Of a DNA stretch of 35,050 bases, positions 8,227 through 17,751 are shown piece by piece. The notes below the pieces were generated by a model. It had not been told where the DNA came from, ran no database searches, and saw only the letters and a list, made by a program, of their open reading frames with translations. Made by a program: the position numbers and the translations under genes. Source of the stretch: Sporisorium sorghi. Its lineage: Eukaryota; Basidiomycota; Ustilaginomycetes; Ustilaginales; Ustilaginaceae. The stretch is from positions 1 to 35,050 of the forward strand of contig JALCCG010000223.1 of assembly GCA_023212695.1 (NCBI GenBank), given 5' to 3'. The first letter of the stretch is position 1, and every line of letters begins with the position of its first letter.

Positions 8227-9736
8227 CCCCCTCCACCGCTCCTTGACCTTCTCGACAGGACGCAGGGCCAGCACGCATGTCGAACGAGACGCCCAACGGC
8301 GGCGGCGCTGTCCACTTGGGGTCCCTTTCCGCTGCCGTCGGCGCTGCTGCACGGTTGCTCGGACCGCAGCAGGAAGACTTGGCTTCACCGCCACCGTTGA
8401 CTGCAGCAGCACTGCTAGCAGGTGCAGGCGGAGGACAGCATCCTTTCCTGTCCACCGCCTCGCCTCTGCTTGCGGGTGTCGATCTGCCATTATACCGTGC
8501 CTCGTCCTCCCTGTGCACAGCCCGACTCCGTGGAGACGGGACACTGTCATACCCCGCCACGAGACCTGCTTGCCCCTGCTGCGTCTGCCGTGCATCCTCG
8601 GCATACCTCCTTCCACTGCCTCTGTTGGCCTCGCCGTACCCCGGACTCGCGTACGACGGCGGCAGCGCATGCGCCCTCGCCATCGCGGCTGGAGAATTCG
8701 CAGCCGAAGACGGCGACGCCGCTGAAGCGGTAGACCAGTATCCCGCTGCTGGCTGTGGGATCTGCCGCGCAGGCGACATGCTCGACGAGGGCGGGGGCAA
8801 ATGAGGCCTTGATGCAGCGTTGCCCGCTGACATGCTGTGCCTTGGCGCGGGTGCGGGTGCGAGCGGTGGCGGCGCAGGCCGGCGGTAGGCTTCTTCGATA
8901 GCTGAAGGGCTGTTGTACGCGCTGCTGCTGTATGCGTGTTGTTGCTGTTGCTGCTGCTGCTGTTGGTGGTAGTGGCGCGGGCTGTATGCGGACGGCGGTG
9001 TTGGGGCGGAGAGGATCGCAGACGGGCTTGGGGTGTGCCATACGCTCGTGCCCGCCACTCCTGCTGAAGCAGTCGCTGACGACGGTAGGGATGGTGGACG
9101 ACGCGATGACGCCACTGTGTACTGCTCCTGATGCGACGACGGCGAAGCGCCATTCGCAAAGTAGTTGCTGGTCATCTGGACGCCACTCGGCAGGGCAGCC
9201 TGCTCGGGGTACGCTTCGCCCGACCTGAAGCGCTTCGTCCTGTGCCCCTCCACCACTTCCCCCTCCCACTCCGCCACAGGGGGAATTGGAATCCCGTGAT
9301 GCACCAACACACTCCTCAACGCTCTAATGCTCTGCTGCAACTCGCCCACCCTCGCCTCGACTTGCGCTGCAGCCACCGACAGCTGCCGATTCACCTCCCT
9401 CAGCTGCCCACAGCTCTCACACCCTCCTCCCGCTGCGGCTTGGTCCGACGTCGGTGTCGGCACCCCCTTGGCCGGTGCAATCGGCACACACGGCGTTGCG
9501 CTGCTGCTCACCGGCGAGCTACTGGATTTGATCCGCGGCGAGGTGGCAATCCCCGTGGGTGGCGAATGCGCGTCGAGACGCAGCAGCTTGCGCAGCTTGG
9601 CATTCTCATCCGTCAAGATCTTGACGCTCTCCTCCAGTTGCGCGAGATGCTCGGCTTTGCGCTGCCGGAACGCGCGCTGCGTCTGGAGTGCCCGTGTGGG
9701 CTCGAGCGCCATGTTGGGGCGGCGTCCGCGGCCCAT
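8102..9736 (-). CDS. bZIP transcription factor with cysteine clusters
   Basis: 544 residues; the start is the first ATG in frame (the open frame extends further upstream but without ATG). The bZIP region lies at the extreme N-terminus: basic part ~14-30 (RALQTQRAFRQRKAEH) and a zipper to ~53 (LAQLEESVKILTDENAKLRK). QRAFR matches fungal AP-1-type bZIPs, but the position of their invariant Asn (NxxxQRAFR) is Ala16. A second helix (~110-150) follows Cys106-x-x-Cys109. The middle is disordered, with a run of Gln near a His/Tyr-rich stretch. Cys pairs occur in GCCPPP, SSCCGPS and the final CCFGLVKCD, ending EGRIVI. Such clusters could sense redox state or bind metal, as in other fungal bZIPs; that is inference. 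Convergent with the RAD60-like gene, divergent from the kinase gene. DNA-binding regulator: fairly sure; target unknown. Confidence 0.82.
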   Translation of the reverse strand: MGRGRRPNMALEPTRALQTQRAFRQRKAEHLAQLEESVKILTDENAKLRKLLRLDAHSPPTGIATSPRIKSSSSPVSSSATPCVPIAPAKGVPTPTSDQAAAGGGCESCGQLREVNRQLSVAAAQVEARVGELQQSIRALRSVLVHHGIPIPPVAEWEGEVVEGHRTKRFRSGEAYPEQAALPSGVQMTSNYFANGASPSSHQEQYTVASSRRPPSLPSSATASAGVAGTSVWHTPSPSAILSAPTPPSAYSPRHYHQQQQQQQQQHAYSSSAYNSPSAIEEAYRRPAPPPLAPAPAPRHSMSAGNAASRPHLPPPSSSMSPARQIPQPAAGYWSTASAASPSSAANSPAAMARAHALPPSYASPGYGEANRGSGRRYAEDARQTQQGQAGLVAGYDSVPSPRSRAVHREDEARYNGRSTPASRGEAVDRKGCCPPPAPASSAAAVNGGGEAKSSCCGPSNRAAAPTAAERDPKWTAPPPLGVSFDMRAGPASCREGQGAVEGEAVTAAPVPMEGAADVQLDGLKEDECCFGLVKCDDEGRIVI

Positions 9737-11125
9737 TGTTGCGAACGATACGCGGTGGTAATTCGTGCTGGTGGGTGAATGATGGTTGAGACGGTGGTGG
9801 TGAAGCGGCTCACGGCGTGCTGTATGTTGTGCTGGTAGAGGCGATGTCAACCATCAGAGGTCGAGCATATCACTGTGTCGAGGTGATCATGATAATCACG
9901 AACAAAGCCGCCTTCCGCTGCTACCGCTGCTACAGTACCGCTGCTGCTGCTCAGCCATGTGTGGCAGCGGCAACCCGACCCGACGCACAGCTTGAATTCT
10001 TGAAAGAAAAAAAAAAAAGAAAAAAAAAAAGTGACTCGCAAGCGCATCTCCAAAATTCGAGATTGAAAATTGGTTATCCGTGTCGAACTGTGTGTGAGCT
10101 GCTGCTGCCGAGCTACGTTCGGGAACGTGGACTCTTGGCTCGCGCGGCGGCAGAAGCGGGGACAAAAGCGGCGGATTGGCGGCACTTGGGGGAATTTTCG
10201 AAGCGGATGTGCTTGAAAAAAAAAAAAAAAAAAAAAAAAAAGGATTTTCACTTTGTCCGCGGCGGTGATACTGCTACAGTCAGCCTGCCGATGTGTCGCT
10301 GAGCAGGCAATGTATCGAGATGAACGTTGAGTATGAAGCGGATGTTGCTTGCTCGTCACTGAAGTAGAGGATGATGATGATGTGAGTTTGGGCCCTTTCT
10401 CGTGATGGCCGGGCGGCATTTGAGCTCTAATCTTATACAGTATGGCGGCTGGCTGCATCGGGTCAAATCTAATCTTGAAAATTCAAATGGCGGCATGCGG
10501 CCAAGCAAAGCAAAGCAACAACAGTGCAACCGCTCGCCCGATTCAGCTTTAAACTTGGCATTTTCGAGAGCCCGAGTCTTTTTTTTGCAAGCGGGCGCGT
10601 GGTCCATGCGTGACTTTTCCACTGCCAACACACACACAGAGAGCGTGCGGAACAGTGCTTTTTCTCTCTCTCTCTCTCGCCGCCCCACACGACCGACCTC
10701 TGTGAGCAGCAACATCGCCTTGCCTTCTTGCCACCTCCATCTGCCGCCTATCACACACACCTATACGTTCGACATCGACGTTCACCAAAACAGCGGTGCA
10801 CGCGACTTACCGCCACAAACCGCCTTCGTACACGCCTTTCCTCGAATCGCAGTCTTTTCGCTCTGAGCTGCGTTTGGGCCCTCGGCTTTTGTTCATACAT
10901 CAAGCAGCGCTGCTTTCAGACACCTCGCTCGCATAACGCTTGGATCGCCACTTTCGACCTGCGTGCTGAAGATCCATCGACAAAGGGCCTAGCGCACGCA
11001 CGTCTACTTATAGTCGAGCTGCTCTTCGTTCCAACGCTCCTCTCACCTCACCTCTCCAATCGATCATCACGGCCATCGCTGATACTTGCATTCGAGCGTC
11101 GACAACCAGCTCACCTCAACACAAC
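9737..11125. promoter_or_regulatory. Divergent promoter between the bZIP and YPK1 genes
   Basis: About 1.4 kb without a supportable gene. It contains A tracts at 10007-10030 (A12-G-A11) and 10216-10241 (A26), a TC repeat at 10663-10678, CA repeats near 10628-10637, and a pyrimidine-rich leader up to the kinase ATG. The open frames here are short, of biased composition and without recognisable domains. Confidence 0.6.
10216..10241. repeat. A26 homopolymer
   Basis: Uninterrupted run of 26 A in the bZIP/YPK1 divergent region; a nearby A12-G-A11 tract lies at 10007-10030. Confidence 0.9.
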
Positions 11126-12942
11126 ATGTCTTGGAAGCTTGGAAAGAGTAAGTTTTCCCTCAAATCCTCTGTCCGCACAATGACACCATTTGCTGACCTC
11201 TCACTTCACTGCCACCAGAATTCAAAGACGGTGCGAATCTAGGCACCCGCACGCCTCTCGATCGCTCAGCGACACCAACTCCGGGCAATCCAGGCTCCGG
11301 TGCCGACCCTAGCGGCAGCGCATCATCGTCATCTTCCAACCTGCTCGCTTCCTCGGATGGCGCGCCCATCCCACGCTCCGGTCTCTTGACCATCCGCGTC
11401 ATCGACGCTCGCGGCCTCTCGCTCCCACCCGGGATGCAGACCCCACCCGCCGTCGCACGCGCCCTGGCACACCACAACCCCAACGCCTCATCGCTCGCAC
11501 AGTCTTTCGGAACAGGCGCAAACCACCGCGAAAACAGGCAGAGCATGCAGCGCAAGCAGTGCTGGTGGCTGCCCTACCTCGTGCTCGAATTCGACAAGAA
11601 CGAGATCCTCATCGACGCTATCGGAGGCGACATCCAGGGCCCCACCTGGATGTTCCGCGCCCACTTTGACGTCTCGCGTATCTCGGAGATCAGTCTGCAG
11701 ACCTACTTGCGATCCGGCGACGGTCACACCCAGCAGCCCGAAACGAGCCGCGACGGTCAGGGCGACGACGTCATGGGCGTCAGCGATGTTTACCTGGGCG
11801 GTGTCAAGTTCGTGCCGGACTTTGAGAACCAGCGCACCTCGGATGCGTGGTATCCGCTCGCCGGAGGCAACGGTCAGATCCACGTGCAGGTCTCGTACCG
11901 AAGCGACTCGCGCAGCTCGCTCAACATGGACGCCTTTGAGCTGCTCAAGGTCATCGGCAAAGGCAGCTTTGGTAAAGTCATGCAGGTGCGCAAGCGCGAC
12001 ACGTCGCGGATCTATGCGCTCAAGACCATCCGTAAGGCGCACATCGTCTCACGGTCCGAAGTAACGCACACGCTTGCAGAGCGTACGGTGCTGGCCCAGG
12101 TGAACAACCCATTCATCGTGCCGCTCAAGTTCTCGTTCCAGAGCCCGGACAAGCTGTACCTCGTGCTTGCCTTCATCAACGGCGGTGAGCTTTTCCATCA
12201 TCTCCAGCGAGAGGGCAGGTTCAACGAGGAGCGCTCGCGATTCTACGCCGCCGAGCTTCTATGCGCCCTCGAGCACCTACACGGCTTCAATGTGGTCTAC
12301 CGCGACCTCAAGCCCGAAAACATCCTGCTCGACTACACCGGCCACATTGCACTCTGCGACTTCGGCCTGTGCAAGCTCAACATGGGCGACCAGGAGACGA
12401 CCAACACGTTCTGCGGCACACCCGAGTACCTCTCGCCCGAGCTGCTGCTGGGGCAAGGCTACACCAAAGCCGTCGACTGGTGGACGTTGGGTGTGCTGCT
12501 GTACGAGATGCTCACGGGTCTGCCGCCGTTCTACTCGGAGGATGTCAACGAGATGTACCGCAAGATCCTGCAAGACCCTTTGCGCTTCGGCGACGAAGTC
12601 TCCCCGGACGCGCGACACCTGTTGACGCTGCTGCTCAACCGCGATCCCGCCCAGCGCCTCGGCTCGGGCTCGCACGGCGCTGCGGACATCAAGGCGCACC
12701 CGTTCTTCGCCAAACATATCGACTGGAAGCTGTTGCTCGCCAAGAAGATCCCGCCGCCGTTCAAGCCCAGTGTCGCCTCGGCCATCGACACGAGCAACTT
12801 TGACCCGGAGTTTACGAACGAGCCGCCGATGGACAGTGTGGTGGACGACAGCCATATGCTGTCCGCGACGGTGCAGGAGCAGTTTGTGGGCTTTTCGTAC
12901 AACGCGCCGAATGCCATGACGGGCGAGAGTTTGAGGGATTGA
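11126..12942 (+). CDS. YPK1: AGC-family protein kinase, YPK1/Gad8 type (two exons)
   Basis: Exon 1 is 11126-11147 (22 nt, MSWKLGK), intron 11148-11218 (71 nt; GTAAGT, branch CTGAC at 11193-11197, CAG acceptor), exon 2 11219-12942; 581 residues. The start MSWKLGKK resembles that of fission yeast Gad8 as I recall it. Residues ~65-235 form a C2-like domain. The kinase domain (~247-505) has GKGSFGKV, Lys276, YRDLKPEN with Asp370, DFG at Asp388, and activation loop TNTFCGTPEY with Thr404 as the PDK1-type site. The AGC tail ends in the hydrophobic motif FVGFSY (Ser567), the site phosphorylated by TORC2 in this family. Ypk1/Gad8 kinases act downstream of TORC2 and PDK1 in membrane lipid balance, stress and growth. 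The kinase and its regulatory sites are intact. SGK/AKT-like or SCH9 relatives are the alternatives, but the short N-terminus with a C2-like domain favours YPK1. Confidence 0.92.
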
Positions 12943-13200
12943 TGGATAAGGGAGGGGTTAGAAGGTTCTGGGGTTTGTTTTTGCAACGCAAGGTTTTATA
13001 TTTGTTTGGAGGCGATGTGGTGTGGCTTTTGCGTGGTTGTGTGTGTGTGCTGCGATAGCTGCCAAAGCTGCGGTTTGTGTGAAGGCGATACATTGAGGAC
13101 GTTGTGAGGCCATGTGAGTGGACGATGAAGCTTGATGATGTTGAGCAGGAGGCCGTGGTGAAAGTCGGAAATCGGACATTTTTCTCTTCGTGCTCTCCAC

Positions 13201-13202
<2 letters not shown>

Positions 13203-13291
<89 letters not shown>
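13203..13291. repeat. Duplicated poly-T block, T43-CCTC-T42-CCTC
   Basis: Two T runs of 43 and 42 nt, each followed by CCTCT. The layout suggests one T(n)CCTC unit copied in tandem. Lengths may be assembly-limited. Confidence 0.9.
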
Positions 13292-13434
13292 CCTCTTGAC
13301 CCTGAAGTTTTGACCTCCTTGCTTTCGCTCATCGACACCTTCTCTACGGCATCACTCGATCGACATCGCACGCTGTACGGCACCACGCGGCAGGCAGATT
13401 AGTGGGATCAGATTCCTGCTGATCACATTACGCG

Positions 13435-13650
13435 GGTGGGAGTAGCTGTAACGAAGCCGTCTCGACTAACACTGTCCTTGGCAAGCAGTCTTCGGTGCAA
13501 GGTTGGCCCGGCAGCAGCTGGTTTCGAAGCCGTCAAACGTCGACGACGACACTAGGGTGTCGATAGTATTCTGTGCAAAATTGGCTCGGTCAGCGACTGT
13601 TTTCGGAGCTGTCAAGTCTAGCCTCGTTCGAGGAGCAGCCTTGTATACTC
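13435..13650. repeat. Degenerate ~78-bp tandem repeat upstream of SEN34
   Basis: Clearest between 13495-13536 and 13573-13615: both read GTGCAA..TTGGC.CGG..CAGC..CTG.TTTCG.AGC.GTCAA, roughly 80% alike by eye with one indel, and offset 78 bp. A weaker third copy lies just before (13435-13461, ..AGTAGCTGTAACGAAGCCGTC). Repeats sit 140-350 bp before the SEN34 start. Confidence 0.65.
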
Positions 13651-13788
13651 TGCATCGACGACACCTCGGAAGTAGCTACTCGGCCATCGAGCATCGACCT
13701 CGTCCAAAAGGGGTCCAATCAAACACTCACGCAAGCGCAATACTCGGACAGCCAGCTCTTCGTCAACGTCGACCCTCCCGCTGTCACA

Positions 13789-14910
13789 ATGTCAACCACA
13801 CCAGCCTCAGCATCAGCGACGTCCATCGCAACCTCAACCATCACCCACCTCACTGCCACCTACCCAGGGCGGGTGCAGATCCACCTGCACCCTGCGTCCT
13901 CCCTGCCCCCCACCCTAGCGAGCACACTCTCCTCCCCCCCCTCCTCCTCCTCCTCCTCCTCCGGCAATGCAGCACCCTCTCCGCGCCCCGACCTGCCCAT
14001 CGCGCTAGTCTGGACAGTCGAATCCCTGCGCCTCCTACGCACCTACGGCGTCACAGGCAGCTTCACGGGCACACTGGCGCAGTTCCCGCAGCAAAACATC
14101 TTCCTCGGTCTGCCCGTGCAACTGCTCCCTGAAGAAGTGGTCTTTCTCCTCCGGCGAGGGCGCGCTGTCATTGTGGACGAGCCCGCGTCCTATCGCGACT
14201 CCAGTGCTTCTGAGCGGGCCCTGATGCGGGAAGGAGTCGACGCGGACCGGCGGAGCCAGCAGCTACAAGCATGGTCTGAGCGGCAGCTGCTACGCGCGCA
14301 GCACGCCGCGTCGGTGCTCGCCGCCGAACCGACGCCAAAGGACCTGGAGGGGTTGCCGTGGCACTACACGCTCCCCTCCACCTCCGCCGCCCTCCCGTGG
14401 TACACCCCGGTAACGTACACGCAGCTCTCGACGGTCCAGGAAGTGTACGCGTTCCCGAGCACACTGGAGGAGGTGGCGCGCGTGGGGCTGTTCGAACACC
14501 TCGTCAGCGACCGCGCCATGTGGTGCCTCAACGCCCTCCGCTTCGGCGGCACTTTCGCAGTCTACCCCGGTGACCCGTTGAGGTATCATAGCCATTATAC
14601 CGCGCAGCTGGTGCAGAGGGGCGAGGATGTGGCACTGACCAGTCTGGTGGCGAATGGGAGATTGGGTACGGCTGTGAAGAAGACGCATTTGCTGTGCTGC
14701 GTGAAGCAGGTCGCGGAGGGGCTGCGGGGGGAGGAGGTAAGGGAGGCGGTTAGAGCGGGCAGGTTCGATAGCGCGCCGAGGGGGGACGGGGAGCTGACGC
14801 GAGTGAGTGGTGGGAAGGGGGAGGAGCAGGGTGAGGAGGGGAAAGGGAAAGGGACGACACTGGCGACGTTCGATGTGTTCAGTCTGGCGTGGGCTGGGTT
14901 TGGTACTTAG
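13789..14910 (+). CDS. SEN34: tRNA-splicing endonuclease subunit SEN34
   Basis: 373 residues from the first in-frame ATG; the frame is open further upstream but has no ATG. SEN34 is one of two catalytic subunits of the nuclear tRNA intron endonuclease and cuts the 3' splice site. The C-terminal nuclease fold carries the expected triad: Tyr259 in VYPGDP, His267 in YHSHY, and Lys298 in AVKKTHLL. The spacing (8 and 31 residues) matches what I recall for human TSEN34. An N-terminal domain includes TVESLRLLRTYGVTGSFTG and PVQLLPEEVVFLL, also typical of the family. A Ser-rich insert (~50-60) and a Gly/Glu/Lys-rich insert (~335-355) are local additions. Convergent with the phosphoglucomutase gene, 261 bp apart. 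Confidence 0.93.
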   Translation: MSTTPASASATSIATSTITHLTATYPGRVQIHLHPASSLPPTLASTLSSPPSSSSSSSGNAAPSPRPDLPIALVWTVESLRLLRTYGVTGSFTGTLAQFPQQNIFLGLPVQLLPEEVVFLLRRGRAVIVDEPASYRDSSASERALMREGVDADRRSQQLQAWSERQLLRAQHAASVLAAEPTPKDLEGLPWHYTLPSTSAALPWYTPVTYTQLSTVQEVYAFPSTLEEVARVGLFEHLVSDRAMWCLNALRFGGTFAVYPGDPLRYHSHYTAQLVQRGEDVALTSLVANGRLGTAVKKTHLLCCVKQVAEGLRGEEVREAVRAGRFDSAPRGDGELTRVSGGKGEEQGEEGKGKGTTLATFDVFSLAWAGFGT

Positions 14911-15171
14911 ACCCGTGCCTGCAGTGCAAAGAAGTTCGCTTCACCTTCAGCTCAGACGCACCAGAGACCAATTCACGCAGGAACTCATCTCAGCTTGAGC
15001 AACGAAGGATTGCGACCTTGTGCGTCAGAACGGATTCATTGCCAAGTCTTGTGTGAGTGTGAAAAGTGGTATGCGCGCGAGAGAGAGATTCGATGAGAAA
15101 GGCGTCTGTATCTAGCTCCAGAACACGTCGATGCGTGAACAAGCTTCACCTGACCGAGTCCAGTGAGGCCC

Positions 15172-16830
15172 TTAGGTAATGACAGTAGGCTTGTCGCGAC
15201 CGGTAAACTCCTTCAACTTGGACACCAGCAGCGCCTGCTCGATGAGCGGCTTCAGCCCGACCTGCGCATCGGCCGCAAACTCGTTCTCGTCGTTCGAGTA
15301 CTTCTCGACATACAGCCTGATCGTCGCTCCCGCACTTCCCGTACCACTCAACCGGAAAATAATACGCGAGCCATCGACAAACTTGATGTACAAACCCTGG
15401 TTCTTGCTGACACTGCCATCGATGGGGTCGGTGTAGCTGAAGTCGCCCGATTCGGCGACCTCGAACTCGCCGAGCTTGGTGCCCTTGAAGCTCGTGCTCT
15501 CGAACTGTCGGCGCAAATGGGCCATGAGCTGGCTAGCCCCTTCGCTGTCGACCTCCTCGTAGTCGTAGCGAGAAAAGAAGTTGCGGCCGTACTGCTTGTA
15601 GTGCGCAAGCAGCACGTCCTGGACACTCGTGCCCGGCTTCTCCTTGTTCGCCACGGCCATGATCGACAGCCAAGCCAATACGGCCCACAGGCCGTCCTTC
15701 TCGCGGATGTGGTCCGAACCCGTGCCGAACGACTCCTCACCACAAATGCTGCAGCGGCCAGCGTCCATCAAGTTGCCGAAAAACTTCCAGCCAGTGGGAA
15801 CCTCGAAGCACTCGAAGCCGTTCTTGGCGGCGACGCGGTCGATAGCGCCCGACGTGGGCATGGAGCGCGCCAGACCTTTGATGCCGGATTTAAAGTAGGG
15901 GATGGCTTTCTGAGCCCAGTCGGCAATGATGGCGACCGAGTCGGAAGGGTTGACAAACGCACCCTTGCCGATGATCATGTTGCGGTCGCCGTCGCCATCG
16001 GAAGCTGCACCGAAGGAGATGTTCTCGCTCTCGACGGCATCGACGAGCGAGCGGGCGTAGGTGAGGTTGGGGTCCGGGTGTCCACCGCCAAAGTTTTCCG
16101 AGGGAACGCAGTTCTGGATGCTCGATTCGGACAACCCAAACTCCTCCACAAACAGCGCGCGACCGTACGGGCCCGTGACGCCGTGCAGCGCATCGAAGCG
16201 CACAGTGAAGCCGGACGACTGGAGGAAGCTCTTGATGAGCGCATAGTCAAAGATGGTCGACATGTGCTCGATGTAGTCCTTGACGCTGTCGATGATCTGG
16301 ATGTCGAGGCTGCCGAACTTGGCCTCGCCGATGGTGTGCAGGTCCACCTCGGGGCCCTCGACGATCTTGTATTCGGAAATCGTCTTGGTGATCTCAAAGA
16401 TCTTGTTCGTAACACCCTCGGGCGCAGGTCCGCCGTTGTCCATGTTGTACTTGATGCCGAAATCGTTCTCGGGACCACCGGGGTTGTGCGACGCAGTCAG
16501 CAGGATACCACCCGTCGCCTTGTACGAGCGGATGACGTGCGACGCGGCCGGAGTGGACAGGATGCCATTCTGACCGATAATGAGCTTCTTGAGCCCGTTA
16601 CCAGCCGCAAGTTTGATGATAGCCTGGATAGCAGGCTTGGAAAAGTAGCGACCATCACCGCCGACGACGAGCGTGGCGCCAGCGGCACCGGTGGGGATGG
16701 CCGAGAGGATAGCCTGGACAAAGTTCTCGGTGTAGTGGTCCTGGGCGAACACCTTGACGCGCTTGCGCAGGCCGGAGGTGCCGGGCTTCTGGCCTTCGAA
16801 GGGCTTGGTTTGGACAGCGACCACGGACAT
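15172..16830 (-). CDS. PGM: Phosphoglucomutase
   Basis: 552 residues, single exon, close to the usual length for eukaryotic alpha-D-phosphoglucomutase. It interconverts glucose-1-phosphate and glucose-6-phosphate in the cytosol, linking glycolysis with glycogen, trehalose and UDP-glucose/cell-wall synthesis. Visible motifs: TASHNPGG with phosphoserine Ser114; the metal loop DGDGD at 278-282; GEESFGTGSDH for sugar binding; and the C-terminal phosphate-binding RLSGTGSAGATIRLY. The start MSVVAVQTKPFEGQKPGTSG fits the family; the open frame continues upstream but without an ATG. A long open frame on the opposite strand is only a codon-bias shadow. Divergent from the PH-domain gene. Confidence 0.97.
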   Translation of the reverse strand: MSVVAVQTKPFEGQKPGTSGLRKRVKVFAQDHYTENFVQAILSAIPTGAAGATLVVGGDGRYFSKPAIQAIIKLAAGNGLKKLIIGQNGILSTPAASHVIRSYKATGGILLTASHNPGGPENDFGIKYNMDNGGPAPEGVTNKIFEITKTISEYKIVEGPEVDLHTIGEAKFGSLDIQIIDSVKDYIEHMSTIFDYALIKSFLQSSGFTVRFDALHGVTGPYGRALFVEEFGLSESSIQNCVPSENFGGGHPDPNLTYARSLVDAVESENISFGAASDGDGDRNMIIGKGAFVNPSDSVAIIADWAQKAIPYFKSGIKGLARSMPTSGAIDRVAAKNGFECFEVPTGWKFFGNLMDAGRCSICGEESFGTGSDHIREKDGLWAVLAWLSIMAVANKEKPGTSVQDVLLAHYKQYGRNFFSRYDYEEVDSEGASQLMAHLRRQFESTSFKGTKLGEFEVAESGDFSYTDPIDGSVSKNQGLYIKFVDGSRIIFRLSGTGSAGATIRLYVEKYSNDENEFAADAQVGLKPLIEQALLVSKLKEFTGRDKPTVIT

Positions 16831-17718
16831 GTTTGCAGGAAAGATGATGATTGTGGTTGGGAGGGAAGGAGGAGGAAAGCGACGGAGAGAAAAGGTCGGC
16901 GAAAGCGGAACGTGGGATAGGGGACAGAAGCAGTTGCGCCGTGCGAGGCAAATTGCTGCTGCTGGCGTGTGGAACGGCGTCTGTGCGCACTGAACGAAGC
17001 GAACTCGTCGAAAATTCCAAGCCAAAAGCGGACAACTGCTCGTCAGGAAGAAACCAAAACGACGCCAAAGCCCAACGCCACCTTTGGCCTCAACAAGTTT
17101 CGATTCGCCTTTCCCTTTGCCTCCCCGGTGAACCCGTGTTTTCGATGATTCGCCATGCAGCGGGCAAAACACCGCCACAAAACAAGAATCGATTTCTGGA
17201 CCCGCGGAGGGACTTTTGTTGGCATCAGAAAACGGACCGAGAGCCGCGCAGAAAAAAATCGCAAGATGTTACGAGCTCGATCCTAACAAGCTGCAAAAAA
17301 AAAATCGTGCAGAGAACACGTGATGGCGTCGCGAGACGTTTTGCAACGCACAGAAGACGTGGTGAGCAGCTGACGATGAACCTCTCTGTACAACTCTTTC
17401 TAGAACAGACGCTAAGAGAGCTTGATGTCATTCAACGCCAGTCTCTGCCAGTCCAAGCTTCGGAAAGGTGGGCTAGCGATGGGTTTGCGCCGGCAACTTT
17501 CTTCCGTCAGACGATCATCTGCGCTTACAACCACGACAAAGCTTTGTGTAGAAGTGGTATCTGGACATTGCACTCGGCAGTCAGCGCCCGTTCATCGAGC
17601 TTGCCTCTGCACCATCTACTTCAGGAGACCATGTTGTCCTTGGACGAGCTTGTCGTTTGGACGGTGTGAAGAGCCCTTCTCGATGCTCTTCATTTTCGCG
17701 ACCACCTTTTTGGGCGGT

Positions 17719-17719
<1 letters not shown>

Positions 17720-17751
<32 letters not shown>
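17720..17751. repeat. T32 homopolymer
   Basis: Uninterrupted run of 32 T in the PGM/PH-gene divergent region. Confidence 0.9.

Larger units (their letters stand above)
12943..13788 (+). other. Intergenic region between YPK1 and SEN34
   Basis: 846 bp. The first ~250 bp is probably the kinase 3' UTR (G/T-rich, with a GTGTGTGTG stretch near 13041). A double poly-T block follows at 13203-13291, then ~500 bp of promoter sequence for SEN34 holding a degenerate tandem repeat (from ~13435). Frames running into SEN34 from 13573 lack an ATG before 13789. Confidence 0.6.

Noticed and set aside
8089..9159. 356-codon minus-strand frame within the bZIP gene
   Set aside because: Alternative frame of the same strand, extremely Arg-rich, overlapping the supported bZIP frame.
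15163..16920. 585-codon open frame on the plus strand opposite phosphoglucomutase
   Set aside because: It lies antisense to a complete, strongly conserved enzyme gene. Its Asp/Val/Leu/Arg-rich translation is what biased third positions of the real gene produce, and no domain is recognisable.
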